Of a stretch of DNA of 39,033 nt, positions 31,110 through 38,477 are shown piece after piece. Below the pieces are notes generated by a model. The model saw only the letters and a program-made list of their open reading frames with translations. It was not told where the DNA came from and searched no databases. Position numbers and translations under genes: made by a program. This stretch comes from CAZNUP01 sp964609775 (GTDB lineage Bacteria; Patescibacteriota; Microgenomatia; JAMCZE01), in NCBI GenBank assembly GCA_964609775.1, contig CAZSSJ010000009.1, positions 1-39,033 of the forward strand, in the 5' to 3' direction. Numbering within the stretch: the first letter of the stretch is position 1; each line of letters starts with the position of its first letter.

Positions 31110-31514
31110 ATGGAAGATCAACCAACAGTTCTTGTCGTTGAGGATGACAAGCAACTCCTAAACGCCATCACCATCAAGCTTTCTAAAGAGGGCATCAGTG
31201 GCATTGGCGTTTTGACCGGCGAGCAAGGTTTAAAATATCTCCAGGAAAGCGGACCTAAACTTCCAAACGCCATTTGGCTTGACTACTACCTCAAAGACAT
31301 GAACGGACTGGAGTTCATGCAAAAAATTCAAACCCAACCGGCCTGGACCGAAATTCCCGTCATCGTCGTGTCCAACTCCGCTTCGGAAGACAAGGTCCAC
31401 TCAATGTTGACTATTGGGGCAAAAAAATATATCCTCAAAGCACAAAGCCGACTCGAGGACATTATTGATCAAATAAAGGACCTGATCGCCCAAAGCCCGG
31501 TCCCTTCTTCATGA
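31110..31514 (+). CDS. Stand-alone receiver-domain response regulator 1
   Basis: This 134-residue CheY-like protein has no output domain. Acidic residues in VLVVEDDK, the phosphoacceptor Asp in AIWLDYYLKDMNG, a Ser switch residue in VIVVSNSAS and the conserved Lys in YILKAQ are all present. The usual Pro after that Lys is replaced by Ala. The loop LDYYLKDMNG differs from the common LDxxMPxMDG. It starts 44 bp after the kinase gene and overlaps the next receiver by 4 bp (ATGA). It probably acts by protein contact or as a phosphate relay. Confidence 0.9.
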   Translation: MEDQPTVLVVEDDKQLLNAITIKLSKEGISGIGVLTGEQGLKYLQESGPKLPNAIWLDYYLKDMNGLEFMQKIQTQPAWTEIPVIVVSNSASEDKVHSMLTIGAKKYILKAQSRLEDIIDQIKDLIAQSPVPSS

Positions 31515-31864
31515 GAACCATTCTGGTTGTTGAAGACGATCCAACCCAGGCGCAAGCTCTGCTGACTAAGCTAACTCGAGCAAACTTTTCTGTGGACATC
31601 GCCCATGACGGCCTTGAAGGTTTAGAGCTTTTTTCCGGCAAAAAATATGATTTGATCATCTTGGATATCCTCATGCCGCGCATGGAAGGAACCGAAATGC
31701 TTCGAAAGTTGCAACAGCAGCATGAAACCCTGCCCCCCATCATTATTCTTACGAATAAGGAGGGGGTCAGCGAACCGGAAGGTGTAGCCGCCGTCCTCTA
31801 CAAATCTAATACCAGTCTCGAAACCCTAGTTACCATGGTAAAAAGCTTGCTCACCACAGATTAA
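31511..31864 (+). CDS. Stand-alone receiver-domain response regulator 2
   Basis: This 117-residue receiver protein contains ILVVEDDPTQAQ, the phosphoacceptor Asp in YDLIILDILMPRMEG, Thr in IIILTNKEG and Lys in VLYKSNTS. The segment between the Thr and the Lys is several residues shorter than usual, so helix 4 is trimmed. No output domain is present. It overlaps receiver 1 by 4 bp and receiver 3 by 1 bp, so all three are translated together. Confidence 0.9.
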   Translation: MRTILVVEDDPTQAQALLTKLTRANFSVDIAHDGLEGLELFSGKKYDLIILDILMPRMEGTEMLRKLQQQHETLPPIIILTNKEGVSEPEGVAAVLYKSNTSLETLVTMVKSLLTTD

Positions 31865-32241
31865 TGGACACTAATTCAAAAAAAATTCTCGTTGCCGAGG
31901 ACGACCACTTTCTGCTGTCAGCCTATAAAGTCAAATTAACCAAAGCTGGTTTTGATGTCAAAACAGCCACTGATGGGGAAGAGGCCTTGGCTATTCTGAA
32001 AGATTTTACACCGGACATCATCCTTCTCGATCTGGTCATGCCCAAAATGGACGGCTTTGATTTTTTGAAAAAATTCCGAGCCAACGAGACCTGGAAAAAA
32101 ATTCCCGTCATCGTCGCCTCAAATCTGGGCCAAAAAGACGATCTTGATAAAGCCAGGTCTCTTGGGGCCAGCGACTATGTCATTAAAAGCGATCTGTCCC
32201 TCGACGCGCTCACTACCAAAATTAACTCCAATCTCAAGTAG
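31864..32241 (+). CDS. Stand-alone receiver-domain response regulator 3
   Basis: This 125-residue CheY/PilG-like receiver contains ILVAEDDHFLLSAY, the phosphoacceptor Asp in DIILLDLVMPKMDGFDFL, Ser in VIVASNLGQ and Lys in SDYVIKSDLS. Again the Lys is not followed by Pro. It is the closest of the three to the standard consensus. pilB starts 34 bp downstream, and in other bacteria PilG/PilH-type receivers tune PilB activity, which makes a direct role in pilus extension plausible. Confidence 0.9.
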   Translation: MDTNSKKILVAEDDHFLLSAYKVKLTKAGFDVKTATDGEEALAILKDFTPDIILLDLVMPKMDGFDFLKKFRANETWKKIPVIVASNLGQKDDLDKARSLGASDYVIKSDLSLDALTTKINSNLK

Positions 32242-32258
32242 GCATTGCCCCCAAACTT

Positions 32259-32267
32259 TGCTATAGT
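32259..32267 (+). promoter_or_regulatory. Extended -10 promoter of pilB
   Basis: TGCTATAGT is an extended -10 that ends 8 nt before ATG 32276. It would allow the pilus genes to be expressed separately from the kinase and receivers. Confidence 0.5.
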
Positions 32268-32275
32268 TTTAAGGT

Positions 32276-33958
32276 ATGGCTGCCTATTCTGATGACGACC
32301 TCTATAAATCCCTTTTGGAGTTGGGGGTCATCGACAAAGACAAACTCATTGCGGCTTCCGAACAGGCAAGGAAAGACCACAAACCTCTGGAAGACGTTCT
32401 TCTTGACACTGACCTTCTTTCCGACGAAAACCTCGCCCAAACAATTTCCGATCTAATCAAAATTCCCTTCATCCGTCTTCGGGAAGTCGCTATTGCCCCC
32501 GACGTCCTCAAAATCATCCCCCAAGTGGTGGCTAAAAAACAGCAAATCATTACCTTTGCCTTCGACGAACAGGGCCTCAAACTAGCCATGGCTGATCCCA
32601 CAAGTCAAACAATCCTTGATTTTGTCGCTAAAAAAACTGGCAACAAAGTCACTCCCTATTTCGCCACCAAGCGGGACATCGACAACGCCTTGCTTCTCTA
32701 TCGTGAGGACCTCCAAAAATCCTTCGACGAACTTCTCAAGGAAAAGGTCAACCAAGCCGCTGCCTCAAGCTCGGATAAAGAGGCGCCCATCTCTGAAATC
32801 GTTGACCTACTAATTAATTATGCCTTTGGCAATCGTGCCTCGGATATCCACATCGAGCCGGAAAAGGATCGCTCTCTGGTGCGCTTTCGAATCGACGGCA
32901 TCCTCCATGATGTTTTGGAAATTCCCCGCGACCTCCACGATCAGATCGTTTCCCGCGTTAAAGTTGCCTCCAAACTCAAAACCGATGAGCATCTGAGTGC
33001 CCAAGACGGCAAAATGCAGCTTCAACTGCCGGAAGAAGAGCTCGACATCCGAGTCTCCATTGTTCCCACCACCAAAGGCGAGAAAGTCGTCATGCGGCTC
33101 TTGTCGTCCACTTCACGTCAATTTGCCCTTTCTGACCTGGGCATGCGTGAAGGTGACCTGAACCGGGTCAAAGACGGATTTAATAAGCCCTACGGCATGG
33201 TGCTCTCCACCGGCCCCACCGGCTCCGGCAAAACAACCACCATCTATGCTATCGTTAAAATCATTAATACCCGAGACGTCAACATTGCGACCATCGAAGA
33301 CCCTGTGGAATATGAAATCGAGGGTGTCAATCAAATCCAAGTCAATTCCAAAACTAACCTCACCTTCGCCAGTGGCTTAAGATCAATTCTTCGTCAGGAC
33401 CCCAACGCCATTTTTGTCGGGGAAATTCGTGACAATGAAACAGCGGACATCGCCGTCAATTCCGCGACCACCGGCCACCTCGTCCTCTCCACTCTCCACA
33501 CCAATGATGCCGCGACAACCCTTCCCCGGCTTTTGGATATGGGGGTCGAGCCCTACCTAGTCGCCTCCACCGTCAATGTCATCATCGGCCAAAGACTGGT
33601 CCGCAAAATTTGCGAGAAATGCCGCTTTTCCGTCGAGCTTGATCTGGAAGAACTGGGGAAAAACGTCACCCCAACCCTTCTCAAAAAACAATTTGGCGAA
33701 CAAAAACAGGTCCGGGTCTACAAAGGCAAAGGCTGCCCCGTGTGCCACCAGAGCGGCTACGACGGCCGCGTCGGTATCTTTGAAGTCCTGGTCATGAGCC
33801 CGGAAGTGAAAGAACTAATCACCTCTAAAGCCACTTCTGACACCATCCGCGAAAAAGCTGTCGCTCTCGGGATGACCACCATGCTCGAAGACGGGCTAGA
33901 AAAAGTTCAGCAGGGCATCACCACTATTGACGAAGTCCTGCGGGCCACGAAAGAATAG
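32276..33958 (+). CDS. pilB: Type IV pilus extension ATPase PilB (GspE family)
   Basis: This is a 560-residue hexameric ATPase that drives pilus assembly from the cytosolic face. An N-terminal MshEN/GspE-N domain occupies about 1-150 (ELGVIDKDKLIAASEQA). ASDIHIEPEKDRSLVRFRIDG is the N2 region. Walker A is GPTGSGKTTTIYAIV at about 312, and the Asp and Walker boxes follow in IEDPVEYEIEGVNQIQVN and DPNAIFVGEIRDNETADIA. LVLSTLHTNDA is the His box. Four Cys in CEKC and CPVC form the zinc site typical of PilB. No pilT-like retraction ATPase is in the window. It is followed 4 bp later by pilC. Confidence 0.96.
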   Translation: MAAYSDDDLYKSLLELGVIDKDKLIAASEQARKDHKPLEDVLLDTDLLSDENLAQTISDLIKIPFIRLREVAIAPDVLKIIPQVVAKKQQIITFAFDEQGLKLAMADPTSQTILDFVAKKTGNKVTPYFATKRDIDNALLLYREDLQKSFDELLKEKVNQAAASSSDKEAPISEIVDLLINYAFGNRASDIHIEPEKDRSLVRFRIDGILHDVLEIPRDLHDQIVSRVKVASKLKTDEHLSAQDGKMQLQLPEEELDIRVSIVPTTKGEKVVMRLLSSTSRQFALSDLGMREGDLNRVKDGFNKPYGMVLSTGPTGSGKTTTIYAIVKIINTRDVNIATIEDPVEYEIEGVNQIQVNSKTNLTFASGLRSILRQDPNAIFVGEIRDNETADIAVNSATTGHLVLSTLHTNDAATTLPRLLDMGVEPYLVASTVNVIIGQRLVRKICEKCRFSVELDLEELGKNVTPTLLKKQFGEQKQVRVYKGKGCPVCHQSGYDGRVGIFEVLVMSPEVKELITSKATSDTIREKAVALGMTTMLEDGLEKVQQGITTIDEVLRATKE

Positions 33959-33962
33959 ACAT

Positions 33963-35036
33963 ATGAAACTTTCCCAAATCACCGTTTTTGACCGCGTTAA
34001 CTTCATCGACATTCTGCTTTTCACCAAGCATCTTTCAGTGATGATCAAGGCGGGGATTCCTCTGGCTGAGGCCCTGGAGATTCTTCGTGACCAAACTCAG
34101 AACCCGGCGTTCAAAAAAGTTCTCGTCACTGTCTCCACCGAGATCAGAAACGGCCAAAGTCTGACTAAAACTTTGGCGCTCTTCCCAAAAATTTTTAATC
34201 CCTTTTATCTCAGCCTCGTCAGCGTTGGGGAACAAGCGGGCGATCTCGAAGTCAACCTGGAATATCTGGCCACTCAGCTCCAGAAAAACTATGAATTCAA
34301 AAAAAAGGTCCAAGGAGCCATGCTCTACCCCTCCTTCGTGATCGTCGTTGCCCTCCTCATGGGCAGCGCCATGGCCATCTTTGTTCTGCCGCAATTGGCC
34401 GGGCTCTTCACCTCCCTCGATGTGGACCTGCCAACTTCTACAAGGATCCTCATCTTCGTCGCCGATCTCATGAAAAAACACGGCTTAATCATTATCCCTG
34501 GTCTTTTTGCCGTGTTCTTTCTGACGACCTTTCTTGTCAAAACACCAGCCGTCAAACCTCTCTGGCAGCGTTTTCTAATCAACCTACCTATCTTCGGGCT
34601 CTTCATTAAAAACGTCGAGTCGGCCAATTTTTGTCGTAGCCTCGGTCTAATGCTCAAAAGTGGTTTGACTTTAAGTAAGGCTCTGGAAATTGCCCGGGAA
34701 GCCACTGACAACACAATCTTTAAAGAGTATATCGAGGGGATTGAGAAAGCCGTTGATAAAGGCCACACGATTGAATCCGAACTATCAAAGAAGAAATACC
34801 AGCACTTTCCTCTCATTGTTTCAAAAATGATTGGCGTCGGGGAAAAAACCGGCAAACTTGACGAAACTCTTCTCTACTTGGGCGATTTTTTTGAAGAAGA
34901 AGTTGATTCCATGGCGAAAAACTTCCCGACCATCCTTGAACCAATCCTGCTTGTCATCATCGCCCTCATGGTTGCTTTTATGGCTCTGGCCATCATCTCA
35001 CCCATTTATCAATTCACCGCCAGCATCCACAAATGA
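33963..35036 (+). CDS. pilC: Type IV pilus inner membrane platform protein PilC (GspF family)
   Basis: This 357-residue membrane protein links PilB to the growing pilus. Two GspF repeats are present. The first starts near FTKHLSVMIKAGIPLAEALEIL and the second at FCRSLGLMLKSGLTLSKALEIA. GEQAGDLEVNLEYLA and its counterpart GEKTGKLDETLLYLG mark the repeat ends. Three or four membrane helices lie around 145-210 and 320-350. ATG 33963 was chosen (MKLSQITVF). The upstream in-frame start at 33927 lies inside pilB. A 66-nt low-complexity spacer separates it from the pilin genes. Confidence 0.95.
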   Translation: MKLSQITVFDRVNFIDILLFTKHLSVMIKAGIPLAEALEILRDQTQNPAFKKVLVTVSTEIRNGQSLTKTLALFPKIFNPFYLSLVSVGEQAGDLEVNLEYLATQLQKNYEFKKKVQGAMLYPSFVIVVALLMGSAMAIFVLPQLAGLFTSLDVDLPTSTRILIFVADLMKKHGLIIIPGLFAVFFLTTFLVKTPAVKPLWQRFLINLPIFGLFIKNVESANFCRSLGLMLKSGLTLSKALEIAREATDNTIFKEYIEGIEKAVDKGHTIESELSKKKYQHFPLIVSKMIGVGEKTGKLDETLLYLGDFFEEEVDSMAKNFPTILEPILLVIIALMVAFMALAIISPIYQFTASIHK

Positions 35037-35112
35037 ATTTTCAATTCTCATTTCTCAATTTACATTCAACTTGCATTGAATAAATGTCACATTGAAAATT
35101 GAATGAAAATTA
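35037..35112 (+). repeat. Imperfect palindrome of CAATTTTC/CTCAATT words between pilC and the pilins
   Basis: The spacer starts ATTTTCAATTCTCATTTCTC and ends CATTGAAAATTGAATGAAAA, which are imperfect reverse complements. The centre, ACATTCAA-CTTGCA-TTGAATAAATGT, forms a 6-bp core hairpin. The whole could fold into a long AT-rich stem across the end of pilC and the first pilin start. It may be an attenuator, an mRNA processing site or a dispersed repeat. Confidence 0.5.
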
Positions 35113-35606
35113 TGCGCCAGCGCAGAATTTCTGCGGATGCACAAATTGAAAATTGCAAATTGAAAATTAATACAGGCTTCACTCTCATCGAACTACTCCT
35201 CACCATGGCCATCATGTCCTTCGTTGGTCTCCTGACCGTCCCGTTCTATGGCCGCTTTCTCACTCAAAATGCCGTTTCTAACACCCAAGATCAAATCATC
35301 CAAGATCTGCGCAAGGCTCAATTCTATGCCCTGGTGAGCCGCAAAAGCAACTCCGGCGGCTGGGGCGTGAATTGGGACGACGCCACCAACACCCTCACTC
35401 TCTATCAGGGATCGGACTATCAAAACCGTAATCAGGCTCTCGATGAAACATTTCCCATCAATGACAATATCACTATTTCCGGCCTGACAGATTTAAACTT
35501 TCCCCGGCTCACCGGCGTCCCTGCCGCCGGCGCAACTATCACCATCAGTGGCCAAAACACGACTAAAACTATAACCGTCAATGGTCAGGGGATAGCCACG
35601 CGCTAA
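35103..35606 (+). CDS. Minor pilin / type IV pseudopilin (GspH-like)
   Basis: This 167-residue prepilin has an unusually long leader (about 27 residues, MKIMRQRRISADAQIENCKL...), then the peptidase site NTG/FTLIELLLTMAIMSF with Glu5 of the mature protein. QDQIIQDLRKAQFYALVSRKSN is the following helix of the GspH/FimT group. The beta-rich C-terminal part ends TITISGQNTTKTITVNGQG. Codons for leader residues ~13-24 come from AATTGAAAATTGCAAATTG simple-repeat DNA. It likely helps start pilus assembly. No prepilin peptidase gene is in the window. Confidence 0.88.
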   Translation: MKIMRQRRISADAQIENCKLKINTGFTLIELLLTMAIMSFVGLLTVPFYGRFLTQNAVSNTQDQIIQDLRKAQFYALVSRKSNSGGWGVNWDDATNTLTLYQGSDYQNRNQALDETFPINDNITISGLTDLNFPRLTGVPAAGATITISGQNTTKTITVNGQGIATR

Positions 35607-35607
35607 C

Positions 35608-37461
35608 ATGAGAAATAAATCTACGTCCACGACTGTTCACCGTTTCCTGTTCACCGTTGACGGCTCTGTCGGTTTTTCTATTCTTGAAGTCATGCTCGCC
35701 GTCGCCATCTTCGCCATCTTTGGCGTTTCCGCCGCCATTGGCATTGTGGGAGCACTTCAGACTAATCGTGTCGCTCTTGAAAAAACGATCGCCACCCAAT
35801 ATGCCTCCGAGGGTCTGGAAGCAGCCCGATCAATCCGTAACCAGTCATACCCGACTTTCACTTCACCGGGAGGCCCAACAGGCATAAGCCAAAGTCCAAC
35901 GACTGGTTCCTGGCAATGGTCCGGCAGCAGCAACATTCTTGACAGTCGCTACACCCGAACGATCACCTTGTCAACTGTCCAGCGGGACGGCAACGGGAAC
36001 ATTGTCTCCTCCGGAGGAACAGATGATCCGAACACCCGAAAAGTGACTTCCCAAGTGACCTGGAACTTTGTTTCTAACCGATCATTGGACGTTTCCCTCT
36101 CAGAATATCTCACAAACTGGAAGGCGGCCATCGTCACCTCCCGCGGCGGGATGCTCGTCTACGGCGATGGTGGCACCACGACCGACGCCATGAAATACCG
36201 TCTCCTGAACCCTGACGGCACTTGGGCAGCGGTGCAAAATTTCCCTGATTTTGACACCGATTCGACTAATAAAGTTTTAATGGTCATTCGGGTCTATGCT
36301 TCCTCAAACCGCAATGAAAAAATCGCTCTCACCAGGCATTATAATGGGGCTTCCCAATACATCTACGCCCATGTCTGGGACGGAACAACGTGGAGCAGTT
36401 CCTTATTTGGCAGCTTTAATGCGACGAATTTTCTAACGGTTCACAATGTCGACGGCACCTACTTAAATAATGGGGACTTTTTGGCTGTTTATTCAGACAA
36501 TAGCCAAACGCCAAAATATCGAATCTGGAATGGAGTCTCCTGGACTCCCGATCCTCCTGCTGTCGGGGCCCCGACCACAATCGTTGGAAACATTCCGCTT
36601 AACATCGTCATCAAAAATCGACCAAACACCGACGAAGCCCTGATGGCCGTTTATGATCAAGGCAGTGACACCAATACATCCTATTTTGACAGCACCGGTT
36701 GGTCAGCCGCTCTCGAGCACGCCATACAAGCTCCGACCAACACCAAAGAATTCGTCGACTTTTCCTGGAGCGTTCAAAACCCGGCTAAAGGTGCCCTAAT
36801 AGCAGCTTCAGCAAGTAATGACCGATCGATGAATATGAAGATTTGCACCGCTCCCTGCCCCACCCCGGCAGGGTGGAGCGCTGCCACCCAGACCTCCAAT
36901 CAAGGTGTCCTCGGAGCTATGGAAATAGACAGCCGGAAGGGGGCCGAAGAATATATTACTTGCGATAAAGATGCCAGCAATGACATTTATTGTTTTAAGG
37001 GAAACAACACTCCTTTGTTTACGAATCCAAGTAATCGCCTAATCACCAACAATACCGATTCGGGAATTCAAAGAAGTTTCGATTTTGTCTTTGAAGCCAT
37101 AAGTGGAACCCAGGGAGTAATCGTTTATTCTGATGCGACCAACATTGCAAAGTTAAAAAAATATCAAGCGGGCATAAATCCTGATCCTGACTCATTTGAT
37201 TTAAATCCGACCTCAATAAACCCCTCTAATCCTCTAAATAGCGTTCTCAAAACCGTCAGACTACGACCGCTTAGTGATAATGATGACATTATGATCCTGA
37301 TGGGCGACGCCAGTAGCCCCGCTCGGTTTTACACTGCAGTCTGGGATGGTAGTAATAATTCGATCTACACCTCTCCACCCGACAAAGCTTTCCTGGCTCA
37401 AGGATCAAATGGTTCAAGCGGTCTTGAATATTGGTATGGCTTTGCCTGGGACCAATACTAA
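35608..37461 (+). CDS. Giant minor pilin with a propeller-like C-terminal domain
   Basis: This 617-residue protein is three to four times a normal pilin. The leader ends VDGSVG, followed by FSILEVMLAVAIFAIFG, a pilin helix with Glu at mature position 5. The stalk runs on with TQYASEGLEAARSIRNQS, a PilV-type motif. From about residue 175 to the end there are roughly seven units with a loose pattern ...MVY.D.......Y..WDG..WS. Examples are GGMLVYGDG, YIYAHVWDGTTWSS, FLAVYSDN...YRIWNGVSW, ALMAVYDQG...GWSA, GVIVYSDA and FYTAVWDGSNN. This suggests a seven-bladed beta-propeller. Extra Cys occur in CTAPC, TCDKD and YCFKG. It is probably the pilus tip, a role taken by PilY1 propellers elsewhere. It overlaps the next pilin gene by 1 bp. 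Confidence 0.85.
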   Translation: MRNKSTSTTVHRFLFTVDGSVGFSILEVMLAVAIFAIFGVSAAIGIVGALQTNRVALEKTIATQYASEGLEAARSIRNQSYPTFTSPGGPTGISQSPTTGSWQWSGSSNILDSRYTRTITLSTVQRDGNGNIVSSGGTDDPNTRKVTSQVTWNFVSNRSLDVSLSEYLTNWKAAIVTSRGGMLVYGDGGTTTDAMKYRLLNPDGTWAAVQNFPDFDTDSTNKVLMVIRVYASSNRNEKIALTRHYNGASQYIYAHVWDGTTWSSSLFGSFNATNFLTVHNVDGTYLNNGDFLAVYSDNSQTPKYRIWNGVSWTPDPPAVGAPTTIVGNIPLNIVIKNRPNTDEALMAVYDQGSDTNTSYFDSTGWSAALEHAIQAPTNTKEFVDFSWSVQNPAKGALIAASASNDRSMNMKICTAPCPTPAGWSAATQTSNQGVLGAMEIDSRKGAEEYITCDKDASNDIYCFKGNNTPLFTNPSNRLITNNTDSGIQRSFDFVFEAISGTQGVIVYSDATNIAKLKKYQAGINPDPDSFDLNPTSINPSNPLNSVLKTVRLRPLSDNDDIMILMGDASSPARFYTAVWDGSNNSIYTSPPDKAFLAQGSNGSSGLEYWYGFAWDQY

Positions 37462-37979
37462 TGAAAAAATCTCAATTCTCCAATCTCCAATCTCAAATCC
37501 GCGGGGGTTTTACCTTCATCGAAACTATTCTTTACGTGGCCATTGTGACAATAATGCTCAGCGCCCTCATTCCTTTTGCCTGGAACATCATTGAATCGGG
37601 GACAAAAAGTTCCGTCCAGCAAGAATTGTCCAGTAACGCCCGCTTCATTTCAGAAAAGATAAAGTCTGAAATTCGTCAGGCAAACGGAATAACATCAGTT
37701 AACGGTTCGAGTCTTTCCCTGACAGGCCCGGGCGGAACGACAGACTTCAACCTGGTCGGCGGCAAAATACGCATTAATAAACCCGGCGGCGGACCCGTTG
37801 CTCTCAATTCTGATGATACCCAGGCGACAACTTTAAATTTTACTGACTATTCTTCCGCCGACGGCAAAACCAAACACATCCAATACCGCTTCACCCTGGA
37901 AGACAACTACAACTCGACTCGAAGCGAATTTCAAGGTTCAGTCACGATCGAAGGCAGCGCCGAAATCAGGAGTAATTAA
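37461..37979 (+). CDS. Minor pilin / pseudopilin (PilW/GspJ-like)
   Basis: This 172-residue prepilin has leader MKKSQFSNLQSQIRGG, cleavage before FTFIETILYVAIVTIML, and Glu5 kept. FISEKIKSEIRQANGITSVNGSSLSLTG continues as in the PilW/GspJ group. ATG 37461 overlaps the previous stop (TAATG). The leader residues SQFSNLQSQI are encoded by CTCAATT/CTCCAAT repeat units nearly identical to those in the next gene. Confidence 0.85.
   Translation: MKKSQFSNLQSQIRGGFTFIETILYVAIVTIMLSALIPFAWNIIESGTKSSVQQELSSNARFISEKIKSEIRQANGITSVNGSSLSLTGPGGTTDFNLVGGKIRINKPGGGPVALNSDDTQATTLNFTDYSSADGKTKHIQYRFTLEDNYNSTRSEFQGSVTIEGSAEIRSN
37470..37500 (+). repeat. CTCAATT/CTCCAAT repeat inside a pilin leader, copy 1
   Basis: Tandem 7-base units CTCAATT, CTCCAAT, CTCCAAT, CTCAAAT lie in frame within the leader-peptide codons. 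The same run recurs in the next gene (37990-38022), and related units stand before rpmA. Confidence 0.6.
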
Positions 37980-37980
37980 T

Positions 37981-38397
37981 ATGTACTATAATTTTCAAAT
38001 CTCCAATCTCCAATCTCAAATCCATGAAGGCTTTGTTGCTCTATCCACAATCCTGCTGGTTTCAGCCGTCATGCTCGCCGTTCTTGGCACAATGACGTAC
38101 CTTGCAATTGGCGAGGGTCAAGCTTCACTCGCTCTGGAGCTTGGTGAGAGCAATCTTGCCCTGGTTGAAGGTTGTGCCGAGGATCTCCTCCAAAAAGTCC
38201 ACGACAACCCATCTTTTAATGAAACAGTCATCACTCGACCACCTGGTGAGGGCAACTGTGCCCTTTCCTACTCTCAATCAGGTCCGACAAACTGGGATGT
38301 AACTGTCACTTCCAACCAGACCAACTTTCAACGCCAGGTGCGGGTGGTCTTCATCCGAACAACCCAAATCACCATCACCAGCTGGCAAGAAATTTAA
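37981..38397 (+). CDS. Minor pilin-like protein (PilX/GspK-like)
   Basis: This 138-residue protein has leader MYYNFQISNLQSQIHEG, then FVALSTILLVSAVMLAVLG. The Glu at mature position 5 is absent (Ser there), as in PilX/GspK-type tip pseudopilins where the usual Glu is lost. ALVEGCAEDLLQKVHDN and NCALSYSQSGPTNW contain a Cys pair that may be bridged. It starts 1 bp after the previous stop. The leader repeat SNLQSQI is shared with the upstream gene at both the DNA and protein level. Confidence 0.8.
   Translation: MYYNFQISNLQSQIHEGFVALSTILLVSAVMLAVLGTMTYLAIGEGQASLALELGESNLALVEGCAEDLLQKVHDNPSFNETVITRPPGEGNCALSYSQSGPTNWDVTVTSNQTNFQRQVRVVFIRTTQITITSWQEI
37990..38022 (+). repeat. CTCCAAT repeat inside a pilin leader, copy 2
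   Basis: The units TCAAATCTCCAATCTCC and AATCTCAAATC match the preceding gene almost exactly and give the same residues SNLQSQI, directly before the prepilin cleavage site. Confidence 0.6.
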
Positions 38398-38412
38398 ACT
38401 CGTTTTTGCCCC

Positions 38413-38442
38413 TTGACACAACTGTTTAAAGTGTCCTACTCT
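38413..38442 (+). promoter_or_regulatory. Promoter of the major pilin gene with an overlapping inverted repeat
   Basis: A perfect -35 TTGACA (38413-38418) is followed after 18 nt by TACTCT (38437-38442). GACAC (38415-38419) and GTGTC (38431-38435) form an inverted repeat across the spacer, a possible operator. An alternative -10, TATATT (38463-38468), lies 9 nt before the ATG. A separate promoter fits a pilin needed in large amounts. Confidence 0.55.
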
Positions 38443-38477
38443 AAAAATGTTATTATATTTTATATATTCCTAAACCT

